A stretch of 64,000 bases of DNA from Cerasicoccus maritimus (GTDB lineage Bacteria > Verrucomicrobiota > Verrucomicrobiia > Opitutales > Cerasicoccaceae), in NCBI GenBank assembly GCA_031296935.1, contig JAVDPD010000004.1:1-64000 (forward strand), read 5' to 3'. This document shows positions 26,310-35,281 of this stretch, one piece after another (the first letter of the stretch is position 1; each line of letters begins with the position of its first letter). The notes beneath the pieces were generated by a model. It was given only the letters and a program-made list of their open reading frames with translations, was not told where the DNA came from and ran no database searches. The position numbers and the translations under genes are program-made.

Positions 26310-26687
26310 CTAGGCGCTGCCCAAGCTAATGGCCAGCCTGATTCCCACGTAGGTCGCCACCAGGCAGAGGACGACATTGAGCGCGATGTTGCCAAGGCCC
26401 GCCGCCCAGCGCTGCTCCTGTAGCATGGCCAACGTTTCGTAGCTGAAGGTGGAAAAGGTCGTAAAGGCGCCACAAAAGCCCGTCGCAAACAGCAATTTCA
26501 ATGCATTGGGCGTATTCGTCCTAATCATAAACCAGCCCAGAACCACCCCGATGATCAACGAGCCCAGCACATTGACTGTTAACGTGGCCCAAGGAAAATC
26601 ACCCTTCAACCACTGGCCAACCAGCGCCCGTGAAACCGCGCCAAGGCCACCCCCCAGGGCAATTAAGAGCAGCTGAGTCGCGTTCAT
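26310..26687 (-). CDS. crcB: Fluoride ion channel CrcB/FluC
   Basis: 125 residues with four membrane helices. Motifs GGGLGAVSRALVG (N-terminus), PWATLTVNVLGSLIIG, and TGFCGAFTTFSTFS, which carries the GxxTTFST signature. Exports fluoride as a dual-topology dimer. Its start overlaps the amidase stop by 4 bases (ATGA), so there is no room for a fluoride riboswitch directly ahead of it. Confidence 0.95.
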   Translation of the reverse strand: MNATQLLLIALGGGLGAVSRALVGQWLKGDFPWATLTVNVLGSLIIGVVLGWFMIRTNTPNALKLLFATGFCGAFTTFSTFSYETLAMLQEQRWAAGLGNIALNVVLCLVATYVGIRLAISLGSA

Positions 26688-27721
26688 GAGTCGATGCCGC
26701 GCGCGCGGTTGATGGCTTTTTGGTAGTTAAGTATTCCAGCCACGATCGCATCGGCTAACTTGTCGCGATAGGCTGAACTGCCGATATTACGCCCCTCACG
26801 TGGGTGGCTTACAAAACCGCCTTCCACTAGAACGCCCGGGCAATTCAGCGTCTTCAACACCGCAAAACGGGCTTTCTTCACGCCGCGGTCATCCGCCTTC
26901 GTTTTGTTAATCATCTGCGACTGAATGTGGTAACCCGCCAACATGCTCCAAGGAGCATCGCGATTGCCCGGATAGGTACGCTTGTCCGCGGTTTTCGCGT
27001 TCGTCGAAGCATGCCCCGCCGGGGTGAAAACGTAAGTTTCGATACCGTCAACCTTGGCGTTCGTGATCGCATTGAAGTGCAGGCTCACAAAGAGATCGGC
27101 ATTCACGCGGTTGGCGAACTCCGGGCGGTCGGCCAGCGGAATATAGCGGTCGTCCGTCCGCGTAAGCGTTACCTTGTAGCCGTAGCGTTCCAGCCGAGCC
27201 TTCACGCGCTTAGCCAAGTCCATCGCCAAGTATTTCTCCTTCAGCTTGAGGCTGGCATTCTGCGCACCGCTGTCCTTGCCACCATGTCCGGGGTCGAGCA
27301 CGATGTGGTAAAGCTTAGGCTTCGGATCATACTGCTGTGGAAAAAAGAGCGGCTTGATCGTATTCTCATAGTCCACCTCTGTCACATGTAGCACTCCGCC
27401 AGACAGAGCGATTGGCTCGCCGAGGTAAACCTTCTGCCCGTTGTAAGTGAAGTGGCTTTGGTGAAGCGTGAAACGGAGATTGGACCACTTACTATGGATC
27501 GATGCCTCTTGCCCCCGAATGCGCCACGTGTGGTCCATGCCGAAACGCGACGCCACCTCGGGCAGCGGAATGTAGCGATGCCCGTGCAGGGTCACTGCGC
27601 CTTCGAGCGGCACCCACGCACACAGGCACGCGAGCATCAGCCAGACAGCGCGGATGATATGAGAGCGGCGAAGCGTCGGCGCGAATGCGTGTAGATCGAG
27701 CTGCTCAGCGCTCGAAATCAT
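26684..27721 (-). CDS. N-acetylmuramoyl-L-alanine amidase (Amidase_3)
   Basis: 345 residues. Membrane anchor or signal segment at about 24-42 (AVWLMLACLCAWVPLEGA), then a copper-amine-oxidase-like/AMIN-type N-terminal region, then the zinc amidase domain (about 135-340): IVLDPGHGGKDSGA, Glu in LKEKYLAMDLAKR, LFVSLHFNAITN, and the C-terminal catalytic Glu in GVLVEGGFVSH. Cleaves peptide stems from murein. Coupled to infC (start overlaps the infC stop) and crcB. Confidence 0.92.
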   Translation of the reverse strand: MISSAEQLDLHAFAPTLRRSHIIRAVWLMLACLCAWVPLEGAVTLHGHRYIPLPEVASRFGMDHTWRIRGQEASIHSKWSNLRFTLHQSHFTYNGQKVYLGEPIALSGGVLHVTEVDYENTIKPLFFPQQYDPKPKLYHIVLDPGHGGKDSGAQNASLKLKEKYLAMDLAKRVKARLERYGYKVTLTRTDDRYIPLADRPEFANRVNADLFVSLHFNAITNAKVDGIETYVFTPAGHASTNAKTADKRTYPGNRDAPWSMLAGYHIQSQMINKTKADDRGVKKARFAVLKTLNCPGVLVEGGFVSHPREGRNIGSSAYRDKLADAIVAGILNYQKAINRARGIDS

Positions 27722-28377
27722 TCTTCGCGCTCGTCCTCGTGCTCTTCCGCGTGGTCGTCGTGATCTTCTTCGTGCTCGTCCGGGTCTTCGCCACGGTGGT
27801 GGCTATACTTGAGCGGCTGGCGCTTGCCCGCAGGCAACGGCGACATCGTCGTGGTGATATTACGACCCACGAGCTTCGGCGGATTATCGGACTGGCCGAT
27901 GTGCAGAAGGTCGTTGATGGCGCGCTTGACGACGACGAAACCGAGGTCCTGATGCTGCATTTCACGGCCACGGAACATGAGCGTGATCTTCAGCTTGGAG
28001 CCGTGATTGAGAAAATCTTCGGCGCGACGGAGCTTGGTCATGTAGTCGTGCTCCTCAATGCGCACACGGAACTTAACTTCCTTCATGCGCGAGGCAGATG
28101 CCGACTTCTTGCTATCCTTCTCACGCTTACTCTGCTCGTACTGGTATTTACCGTAGTCGAGAATACGACATACCGGCGGGCGCGCGTTCGGCGAAACTTC
28201 GAGCAAGTCCAAACCAGCCTGCTTGGCTAAGTCGAGAGCGTCCTTGGTCTTCATTACGCCCACTTGTCTGCCATCGGGTCCGATCACACGGATCTCCGGC
28301 ACGCGGATGCGTTCGTTTTTGCGTGGGCCACGGTTAAAATTGCGGCCGCGTCCTCTTCCGAATGGTGCTTTTCCCAT
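27718..28377 (-). CDS. infC: Translation initiation factor IF-3 with acidic C-terminal extension
   Basis: 219 residues. N-domain: NERIRVPEIRVIGPDGRQVGVM, ALDLAKQAGLDLLEVSPNARPPVCRILDYGKYQY; C-domain: EVKFRVRIEEHDYMTKLRRAEDFL, KITLMFRGREM. The first 20 residues are Arg/Gly-rich, and the last 25 are Glu/Asp/His-rich (about 193-219), which normal IF-3 (about 180) lacks. Myxococcus IF-3 (Dsg) also has an acidic extension. The start is ATG rather than the rare ATT of E. coli. Unusually, rpmI-rplT does not follow; amidase, crcB and the TIGR03790 gene do. Confidence 0.95.
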   Translation of the reverse strand: MGKAPFGRGRGRNFNRGPRKNERIRVPEIRVIGPDGRQVGVMKTKDALDLAKQAGLDLLEVSPNARPPVCRILDYGKYQYEQSKREKDSKKSASASRMKEVKFRVRIEEHDYMTKLRRAEDFLNHGSKLKITLMFRGREMQHQDLGFVVVKRAINDLLHIGQSDNPPKLVGRNITTTMSPLPAGKRQPLKYSHHRGEDPDEHEEDHDDHAEEHEDEREE

Positions 28378-28957
28378 TAAGAGTCGGATGCTCGCAATTG
28401 CCCGCCACAGCGCGGGGTCTCGCGTAGGTTAAGGTTCGTTGAGTTAACGAATGTATACTTTGGCATAAAAATCAGAATCCTATTAAGAATACGCCTCCAG
28501 ATTTTTTCAATCTATTTTGCGTTAAATAAAAAGAACGCTCCAAAAGGCGTTTTCTCCGGCAGCGACGACTCCCCAATGAAGCACCTCCATCCGCCACCTT
28601 CGCTTAGACCGAAAAAGATGAAAGCGCCTTCTTTTCTAAGAAGACGCTTTCGGAAATTGAAGGCTGGCGGCCTACCCCTAAACCGCCAGCCATTGTTTTC
28701 TACTTTATCTCGTTGCTTGTTACCCCATCTCCCGTAGGAGAAAGTTGATTATGCTGCTAACTGTAGCTTCGTTTGTGCCAATGTCAACAGCTTTTTCTTA
28801 AATTTATTTATCACCCCAAATTTATTGTTTGATCAGTATAATTAATGGGACTTTTCTTCGCGACGAATGTTCCCCAAAAAAATCATACAGGCGAAAAATT
28901 ACCAGTTCTGTCGTTGATTCATTGAAATATTGGCGAATTGCTGACATATATAAAGTC
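28378..28957. other. Intergenic region with leader hairpins
   Basis: 580 bases between divergent infC and the McsA-like gene. It contains three stem-loops (see 28532-28691). The minus-strand part near 28440-28520 could hold an infC promoter (TTGAAA, 18 bases, TTAATA on the minus strand). Near the other gene, TTGAAA (28923) with TATATA (about 28946) on the plus strand is a possible promoter. No coding sequence is convincing. Confidence 0.5.
28532..28691 (-). promoter_or_regulatory. Series of stem-loops in the infC leader (candidate attenuators or small RNA)
   Basis: On the minus strand, in transcription order: GGCTGGCGG/CCGCCAGCC (28662-28670 with 28683-28691); an AAAGCG-x-CTTCTT hairpin (28621-28650) followed by CATCTTTTTC; and AACGC/GCGTT (28534-28551) followed by CTTTTTATTT. 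The last two look like intrinsic terminators yet no gene precedes them on this strand, so they would attenuate the infC leader or end a small RNA. Confidence 0.55.
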
Positions 28958-29452
28958 GTGAGTGGTAAAAAGAAATGCGTAATTTGCGGCGCGACAGCAA
29001 AGGTATTTATCAACCTGGTAAAAACCGGCCACTCAGCACACAGTGCTTACTGCCTTGAGCACGCGGACGAGCTTGGGCTGCTCTCACCGGGCGCATACGC
29101 ATTACTCGACTCCGCCGAGACCAACCATGCCGAACAGCACCACAACTCGGCCAAATGCCCCAGCTGCGGTTTCACTTTGCGGGATTGGAAACGCACTGGC
29201 CGCTTTGGCTGTGCGGATTGCTACCAAGCCTTTGAAGAGAAAATCATGCCCGCACTCAAACGCCTGCATACCGACAGCGTGCACCGCGGCAAGATCCCCC
29301 ACGCCGCCATTACCCCCGGACTTGTCGCCAACCGTATTCAAGAGCTGCAACGTCAGCTCGACTCCGCCGTTCAGGAAGAGCGCTTTGAGGACGCTGCTCA
29401 GACACGCGACCTCATGGCTGAACTCAAATCCTGGAAGCCGCACAATTCCTAG
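28958..29452 (+). CDS. McsA-like zinc-ribbon / UVR-domain protein
   Basis: 164 residues from a GTG start, chosen because the first zinc ribbon begins immediately after; upstream the frame is AT-rich and not family-like. Two Cys pairs (C-VI-C-G near the start and a C...H pair), then C-PS-C-GF and C-AD-CY, then a UVR motif at the C-terminus (RIQELQRQLDSAVQEERFEDAAQTRDLM). McsA proteins are adaptors/activators of protein-arginine kinase McsB in Firmicutes. No mcsB, clpC or ctsR is nearby, so the partner is unknown here. Confidence 0.8.
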   Translation: MSGKKKCVICGATAKVFINLVKTGHSAHSAYCLEHADELGLLSPGAYALLDSAETNHAEQHHNSAKCPSCGFTLRDWKRTGRFGCADCYQAFEEKIMPALKRLHTDSVHRGKIPHAAITPGLVANRIQELQRQLDSAVQEERFEDAAQTRDLMAELKSWKPHNS

Positions 29453-29545
29453 AGGGCGTTTGACCTCAAGCCAACCTGTTGGCCTTAGAGCACTCACCTA
29501 TAGGCCATCCGATCAAAAACCAGCGCCTCACCCAGACTTCCAGCA

Positions 29546-30079
29546 TTAAAACTCGGCCCCCGTGTCGAAAATTTCGCCATCGAGCGAGAAAAAGACATAG
29601 AAATTGCCGTCACTGGGCGTCAAAGAGAGATCGCAAGCCCAGTGGCCGCTGTCATCACCTTCATATAGACCGGGTGCTGAAATCTTAATTTGGCAATTTT
29701 GAGGCGTCGGCGCGTTGGGACGCTCAAATTCCGCACGTGCGTCCATCAGGGCGTCGAGCACCGTAGGCCACAGGAATTCCCAACGCTGGTTGAGCTCATC
29801 AATCTGCGCAATGCCAGCATGCAGATCCTGAATCGACACGCGAAGCTCGGCATTGAGCGGCACGTTACCATCGGCATCCTCCTCTCCAAAAGACAACTCG
29901 GATGAAAACCCCGGAATCGCGAACGATACCCGCATCTCGCCAAGCCCATCCACCTCCCCAACGGCAAACAGGCTATGGTCGTCGAAATCGATCCGTAACT
30001 CACCAAACTGCCCATCGGGCAACTGAGCGACAGTCGCGCCGTTTTCGAGGTCGAAGTTCTTGGGATTGGATTCGCTCAT
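29546..30079 (-). CDS. Hypothetical acidic protein
   Basis: 177 residues, no recognised family. Acidic and rich in Asp/Glu/Phe/Leu; the pattern of strands in LRIDFDDHSLFAVGEVDGLGEMRVSFAIPGF and in CDLSLTPSDGNFYVFFSLDGEIFD suggests a beta-rich cytoplasmic protein; a helix (ELNQRWEFLWPTVLDALMDAR) lies in the middle. No signal peptide or membrane segment. Codon use matches the surrounding GC-rich genes. Function unknown. Confidence 0.65.
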   Translation of the reverse strand: MSESNPKNFDLENGATVAQLPDGQFGELRIDFDDHSLFAVGEVDGLGEMRVSFAIPGFSSELSFGEEDADGNVPLNAELRVSIQDLHAGIAQIDELNQRWEFLWPTVLDALMDARAEFERPNAPTPQNCQIKISAPGLYEGDDSGHWACDLSLTPSDGNFYVFFSLDGEIFDTGAEF

Positions 30080-30330
30080 AAAGATCGGTGAGAAGGCGGA
30101 TAGGCAATGCAGCTAGAGCACGAAGCTAAACCGCAGTTGGTCGCAAGATTTTTTTGAACATTGAGGATGGATAATGCCGCCCCCCATCGAAACACGCCAA
30201 CCGACCGCAACCACATGACTGAAGTTGACGCCAGACCGATTGGCAATACCCTAGGAAACAGATCACGGGAGACACCATCCACACTTGCCCAACCCATTTG
30301 ACTGCAATCCGACCAAACCGCCGGAGGGCA

Positions 30331-30852
30331 TTAAGATGGATCAATGCCAAGAATGGCGGATGCCTTAGCTTTATCGCCGTCACAAACATCCATAACAAAG
30401 CCCACGTAATTTTCCTCAGCAAGCTGAAGGTGCTCTGCCAAAGTCGGCAGGCTCTCGATCTCGGATTCACACAATTGCGGGCGGCGAACCTTGGACTCTT
30501 CATACGCCCGCTCAACGGCAACCATAAGCGAATCCACCTGAATGGGTTTCTCAATGACCAGAAAAACGCCAGCAGCAATAGCAGCAGAAGAGAGTTCCTC
30601 GCTGGAGAATCCTGACATCAGTATGATGATTACACTGGGATCAGTCTCCAGAAGACGGCGCGCCAGCTCAAGCCCATCCATCGGCTCCATGGCATAGTCA
30701 ATCAACACCACATCGAAACGGCTCTGCCGATAGCGCATCAATGCCTCCTCCCCCGAAGATGCGCCCGCACACAAATAGCCAGTAGCGCCCATGAGCCCGG
30801 TCAGCATTTCATGAATTGCAGGCAAGTCATCAACAATGAGTAAACTGGGCAT
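30331..30852 (-). CDS. Response regulator receiver protein with truncated Fis-type helix
   Basis: 173 residues. Receiver domain (1-120): Asp pair DD at 8-9, phosphoacceptor Asp in VVLIDYAMEPMDG (about 52), Ser in LMSGFS, Lys in VIEKPIQ (about 105). After a linker comes AEENYVGFVMDVCDGDKAKASAILGID, the first part of a Fis-type HTH, but the frame stops before the recognition helix. In another frame just downstream, NALRRFGR continues the motif, so a frameshift near 30330 is possible. Adjacent to pilC on the same strand; no histidine kinase nearby. Confidence 0.8.
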   Translation of the reverse strand: MPSLLIVDDLPAIHEMLTGLMGATGYLCAGASSGEEALMRYRQSRFDVVLIDYAMEPMDGLELARRLLETDPSVIIILMSGFSSEELSSAAIAAGVFLVIEKPIQVDSLMVAVERAYEESKVRRPQLCESEIESLPTLAEHLQLAEENYVGFVMDVCDGDKAKASAILGIDPS

Positions 30853-30888
30853 AAATCGATCGGTGAAGGGAGGGGAGAACGCGCGACT

Positions 30889-32052
30889 TTAGCCGCCCAC
30901 AACACTGGACAACTGGAAGATCGGCAGGAACATCGCCATCACGATACCACCAATGACCACACCCAGCACACAAATGAGGATCGGCTCCATCAGCGATGTC
31001 AGTGATTCGACAATATTGTTCACTTCCACGTCGTAGAAGTCGGCAATTTTATTCATCATGCCATCCACATTACCCGTCTGCTCACCGGCCTTGGCCATGT
31101 GCTTGACCATCGACGGGAAGTAAGGCGTGTCAGCAATGATTTCCGACAATTGCCCCCCTTGGCTGATATGTCGGCTAAAGTTCACGCAGGCGTCTTCAAT
31201 GAAGGTGTTATTCGAAGCGCTGGAGCAAATTTCGAGCGTGCGGAGGATCGGCACGCCGCTTCGCAGCAGAATCGCATAGGTGCGGCAGAAGCGAGAAATA
31301 TTCACCTTTTGAGAGAGGTTGCCAATAATCGGCAGCTTACTGAAGAAAACATGCTGAGCGCGACGGCCGCGAGGCGTGGCAACGATGCGCTTAAGCGTCC
31401 AGAAGAAAGCCACACCCCCAAGGATCAACCAGTGAATGTTGAACTTTAGGAAGTTAGAAATATCGATCAGCATCTGCGTCGGCTTCGGCAGCTCAGCACC
31501 GAAATCAGCAAACATTTCCGCGAATACCGGGATCACAAAAATGAGCAGCACATTCACCAGAACTACCGCCAAACCGATAACCGCAATCGGGTAAGTCATC
31601 GCGCTCTTGACCTTTTTGATGAGGGCCAGGGAGTCTTCAAAGTAGAGCGCGACCTTGGACATAATGTCCGCCAGCGCACCCGACGCCTCACCAGCCTCCA
31701 CCATGGAAATGAACAGGTTCGGGAAGGCGCGAGGAAACTTTCGCACCGCATCGGAGAAGGCAGTGCCTCCCGCGATGTCATTGCGCACATCTCGAATAAT
31801 AATCTTAAAAACCGGATTCTCCGTTTGGTCCTGCAACGCTTCCAACGCACTCACCAACGGCAAACCGGCCTCAAGCATCGAAGAAATTTGCTGCGTGAAA
31901 ACAGCCAGTTCATCCAGCTTGATCTTCTTGCGATGGGCCTGCTTCTCATAAGCCTTTTGCTTGGCCAGCCGCTGCGATTCTGCGAAAGAGGGTTTCTTCT
32001 TGGCGCTCCCACCGGTTGAGGTGGTCGCCGCGCTTTGACTTAACATCGCCAT
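30889..32052 (-). CDS. Type II secretion / type IV pilus inner-membrane protein (GspF/PilC family)
   Basis: 387 residues from the ATG at 32052 (an ATG two codons later is equally possible; the far upstream frame is not family-like). Two T2SSF domains: FTQQISSMLEAGLPLVSALEAL...ISMVEAGEASGAL and FCRTYAILLRSGVPILRTLEICSS...HMAKAGEQTGNVDGMM, with three membrane helices (about 155-185, 210-230, 360-385). Platform protein for pilus or pseudopilus assembly. The N-terminal 40 residues are Ser/Lys-rich. No pilB or pilT in the window. Confidence 0.92.
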   Translation of the reverse strand: MAMLSQSAATTSTGGSAKKKPSFAESQRLAKQKAYEKQAHRKKIKLDELAVFTQQISSMLEAGLPLVSALEALQDQTENPVFKIIIRDVRNDIAGGTAFSDAVRKFPRAFPNLFISMVEAGEASGALADIMSKVALYFEDSLALIKKVKSAMTYPIAVIGLAVVLVNVLLIFVIPVFAEMFADFGAELPKPTQMLIDISNFLKFNIHWLILGGVAFFWTLKRIVATPRGRRAQHVFFSKLPIIGNLSQKVNISRFCRTYAILLRSGVPILRTLEICSSASNNTFIEDACVNFSRHISQGGQLSEIIADTPYFPSMVKHMAKAGEQTGNVDGMMNKIADFYDVEVNNIVESLTSLMEPILICVLGVVIGGIVMAMFLPIFQLSSVVGG

Positions 32053-32172
32053 AGTTAATGCAGGATCAATTGGTTCTTTCGTCGCGCAATAGCAGTAATG
32101 ATTGAAGGTGCGCAATTTGAGCAATTATACTTGACCTAATTAGTGAACAAGGTCAAGCCTTCCCCTTGTCAT

Positions 32173-32247
32173 GCGGGCGTAGTACAACGGCTAGTATACG
32201 AGTCTTCCAAACTTGGGATGAGGGTTCGATTCCCTCCGCCCGCACCA
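32173..32247 (+). tRNA. tRNA-Gly (anticodon TCC)
   Basis: Cloverleaf reads: acceptor GCGGGCG/CGCCCGC, anticodon loop CTTCCAA giving TCC, T-arm GAGGG-TTCGATT-CCCTC, discriminator A and encoded CCA. 75 bases. Lies next to a restriction-modification pair, a common integration position. Confidence 0.95.
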
Positions 32248-32771
32248 AGTTTCACCTGTAAGGGCTCAGCCACCTACCAGATAAACGCCTCCCAAATAAG
32301 GGAGAGCCCAAGCCAGGGTAAGGCGTTGCGCCCAGACACAACCACGTCCAACCAGGGAAATTGCCTTAAATTTACAGTCTGCTGCCGACTCCACCGCACT
32401 CACTCCACCTGCCCCCAAGCGGCCCGACTGAAGATCAGAGAAAACGCCCAACAAGCACCCAAACGGCACATGTTTAGCGCGTTTTTTACATTTGTCCCCA
32501 GCCGGTCACACAGAACACTTAACGCCCGGTGCGCCAACGAGAGCAAGACAACCAGCACCATCCGCATGAAATTTAAAAAGCATGCCTTCTGCTTCGCCGA
32601 CTCCACCATCTGCTACGCCTTCATACAAGCCGTCGACATGGTCAACGACCACACAACCGCCTGCTTCCGACACCGGGAGCTGAAGGGCCCAGCCTAGCGT
32701 GAATTACACAGGAACTGCATCTTCAATGTGACACACCACCATAGGTCGATACCTACACCGCTTTGTTGTGC
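32248..32771. other. Intergenic region downstream of tRNA-Gly
   Basis: About 520 bases with no supported gene. An open frame that runs through the tRNA is not protein-like. I looked for a repeated tRNA 3' end (att site) near 32248-35000 and saw none. AT content rises toward the restriction gene. Confidence 0.5.
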
Positions 32772-33641
32772 CTATTCTTTTTGGGCGTATTCGAGGAACT
32801 TTACGCCTTTTTCAGCTGTAGCAAAACTCCCTTCGATTTTATCTCCGTTCGTGTAGACCACTATAATTTCGATCTTCCTAAATTCACTTCTTGCAGGAAT
32901 ATCAAACCGCCCACCCAAGAATGAAACAGCCTGTTCGATATCCGAAAATTCGCTAGAGGAGCCAAAGAGAGGGCTAATAATGATCTTCTGAATTGATCTC
33001 GTTAAAACGCTCCTGAGGCGCTCGATGAATACTGTTATTTCTGTAGCATTCAGATCCTTTAATCTGTCTTTCAACTGCTGTCTTTTCGCCGCATTTAATT
33101 CTTTGATTTCCTGAATACATCTGGCGAAGTCTTCATCAGGTGTAGCCTCATCGAACTCCGCATCAATACCGACTGAGCAAAATGCCGAAATAATTGAATC
33201 ATAAGAAAAGTATAGAACATTAAAACCAACTGATTTCAACTGCTGCAACGAACTTTCAGTGAAAATCCCTGCAACTACAGCCCCTAGAAATGGCGCATCC
33301 CATGCATAATGTTCTGCGATAGGCAATACAGCCCCTTGGATTTCTTGGGCCTTGTTTCGTGAATGCTTAGTATATCGCCGCCATGCGGCCTCAATAAATG
33401 CAAGAGGTCGTCCTCTAACATCTTTAGAACCTCCATCTTCGATCACAAAATCTAGATCATGGTCATTCCCATACTTATCTTGCCACTTAACCTTTTTCCC
33501 TGCTCTGGCCTTTCCTCTCAAGCCGGCTTGATCAACGTAGTATCCATATTCATCGGAAAATTCTTTTAGAAAAGGAAAGATGATCTCCTCCAACATGTTC
33601 CCGATCATCTGCCCAAACTTATGTGCTGGTGATTCTGCCAT
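32772..33641 (-). CDS. Putative type II restriction endonuclease
   Basis: 289 residues, cytoplasmic. About 55-100 shows a PD-(D/E)xK-like arrangement: DLDFVIEDGGS (Asp64) followed about 20 residues later by LAFIEAAWRRYTKHSRNKAQEI (Glu84); the usual Lys of ExK is not at +2, although basic residues follow. The predicted partner is the methyltransferase 3 bases upstream in the same operon, which is the main reason for the call. AT-richer than the flanks, as expected for transferred R-M genes. Recognition site unknown. Confidence 0.7.
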   Translation of the reverse strand: MAESPAHKFGQMIGNMLEEIIFPFLKEFSDEYGYYVDQAGLRGKARAGKKVKWQDKYGNDHDLDFVIEDGGSKDVRGRPLAFIEAAWRRYTKHSRNKAQEIQGAVLPIAEHYAWDAPFLGAVVAGIFTESSLQQLKSVGFNVLYFSYDSIISAFCSVGIDAEFDEATPDEDFARCIQEIKELNAAKRQQLKDRLKDLNATEITVFIERLRSVLTRSIQKIIISPLFGSSSEFSDIEQAVSFLGGRFDIPARSEFRKIEIIVVYTNGDKIEGSFATAEKGVKFLEYAQKE

Positions 33642-33644
33642 AAA

Positions 33645-34904
33645 CTATCCTTCGATCCAGAGGTTTCCTTCGTGAAGTGGAACTTTATGGACCCGGTTAT
33701 CCCACTTTATATTTCTATCCCTCAACTTTTCAAAGCTGTACCCCTTGAAACCAGCTGCTACTGCAAGTTCTCCCAGCCACCTATCTGCTGGGACATGAAC
33801 GCCATATGGTGCTGAATCACCGATTACGAAGCACACTTTACTGCCCTGGGCCATGATCGGCCTTAGATTGCTGAAGATCTTAGCTAAATCACTAAAATAG
33901 GCGGCTACCATCGTATGGTAGGTTTTCTTTCCGCCTTTAGTCATCCTAACCTCAGCAAGCGTCTCACAAACAGGTCTTATTTCATCGATGACCGGAGAGA
34001 GTAAATCTTCCTTAAGCAAACTATTGAGATCAAGGCGCTCTGCAGCTGAGTGCTGTGAGCAGGAACGCAAAAGGTTTTTCCTTACCACCGATTGCAAATC
34101 CTTCCAACCTTCAACTTCCTTCCAGAACGTCATTTCTAATCGCGTCGCATCTGCGTAATCGTAATTATTTGGATAAGGCGGCGACGTAACCAATAAATCA
34201 TACTCTCGGTTAGTAACGATCGTCTCTCTTGCATCGTGCAAGCTAACACTTGAATTCTTGTGCCATCCCTCAGTAAGAACTTGAAATGAATCTGCTACCA
34301 CTTGATCGCAATAAGCATTAAAAGCATCAAATGGTGATTTACTCGAATTCTTCTTTTTGTTCGGGAGAACATACTGCCACTGAGCAGTCCCAGCATGACT
34401 ACATGGTCGTAGAATTGATGTAATCCCGAGCCAAATCAGCTTTGCTTCCTTAGCCTCCTTTGGGAGTTCACAATCAAGATACGATAGCCGAAATCTTTCT
34501 AGGATAGACAGCGTCTCTCTATCGTAAATTTTTCCAAGCAATTTATCATCACTGCGATCTTCTACATCGTTCAAGTTCTCTACTCTTGCAAGGAAGTCGC
34601 TGACGAAGTCAGCAAAACGCTTTCTGTCAAAATCCCAAGACAGCTTCGCATCAGCAATTCTCTTAACAAAAACATGCGATTCAATTCCTTCGCTGGGAAT
34701 GCTGCAAGAATCACCGGCCAATAAAGTAGTTCCTGATCCTACAAATGGATCGAAGATGGATGTAGCTCGGTTCTCTTCGATCACTGACTTCACCCATTCA
34801 GCCGAAAATCCAGCCGAGTAACGAAACCAACGATGAACAGGAAGCTTCAAATTATCGATGAAGGTTCCGCTTCTTGCTTTTCTTTTTTCTGTTGCTACAG
34901 GCAT
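33645..34904 (-). CDS. DNA methyltransferase (SPPY type) of an R-M system
   Basis: 419 residues from the ATG at 34904; a TTG nine codons upstream (34931) is the alternative. SAM-binding motif I FDPFVGSGTT (51-60) precedes catalytic motif IV TSPPYPNNYDY (Ser241-Pro-Pro-Tyr244); SPPY favours N4-cytosine methylation, though N6-adenine cannot be excluded. The order FxGxG then SPPY with a long target region between is the beta-like permutation. AT-rich composition unlike the neighbours, next to a tRNA, and coupled to the endonuclease, so likely acquired. Confidence 0.88.
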   Translation of the reverse strand: MPVATEKRKARSGTFIDNLKLPVHRWFRYSAGFSAEWVKSVIEENRATSIFDPFVGSGTTLLAGDSCSIPSEGIESHVFVKRIADAKLSWDFDRKRFADFVSDFLARVENLNDVEDRSDDKLLGKIYDRETLSILERFRLSYLDCELPKEAKEAKLIWLGITSILRPCSHAGTAQWQYVLPNKKKNSSKSPFDAFNAYCDQVVADSFQVLTEGWHKNSSVSLHDARETIVTNREYDLLVTSPPYPNNYDYADATRLEMTFWKEVEGWKDLQSVVRKNLLRSCSQHSAAERLDLNSLLKEDLLSPVIDEIRPVCETLAEVRMTKGGKKTYHTMVAAYFSDLAKIFSNLRPIMAQGSKVCFVIGDSAPYGVHVPADRWLGELAVAAGFKGYSFEKLRDRNIKWDNRVHKVPLHEGNLWIEG

Positions 34905-35281
34905 TGAAGAACTATGTAGGACTTTAATCAAATCGCGAGGTTTTCTTTTTTAGCACAACAAGTGATGGGATGCTTTTTAAATGTCATGTATGCTCCTCAT
35001 CATGAGCCGATGGCCCAATTACTCTAGCCGCTTCGGACGAGAAGCATGGCCCGCGTAACGCGCCACACTATCGCTGATAGTTAAGCCCTCGCTTCCGCGC
35101 AGAACAGGACGGTCAAATTCAACGCTTCCTTGGAGTTCATTCAGGATCGATCTTTGATTCTACAAAACCATCCCATCGGCAATGAATCGACCACATGGGG
35201 ACCAACCAATCCTCCCCTGAGCCGCCCAGCTTCGCCGCAAGAACCAACGGGTTCTTCGGCGAATCGAGCCGGATTTTCGTT

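Noticed and set aside
26688..26710. Fluoride riboswitch upstream of crcB
   Set aside because: crcB overlaps the amidase gene by 4 bases, so there is no leader in which one could lie.
32143..32697. Open frame running through tRNA-Gly and beyond
   Set aside because: It overlaps the tRNA, has unusual composition and no family resemblance; it is an accidental frame.
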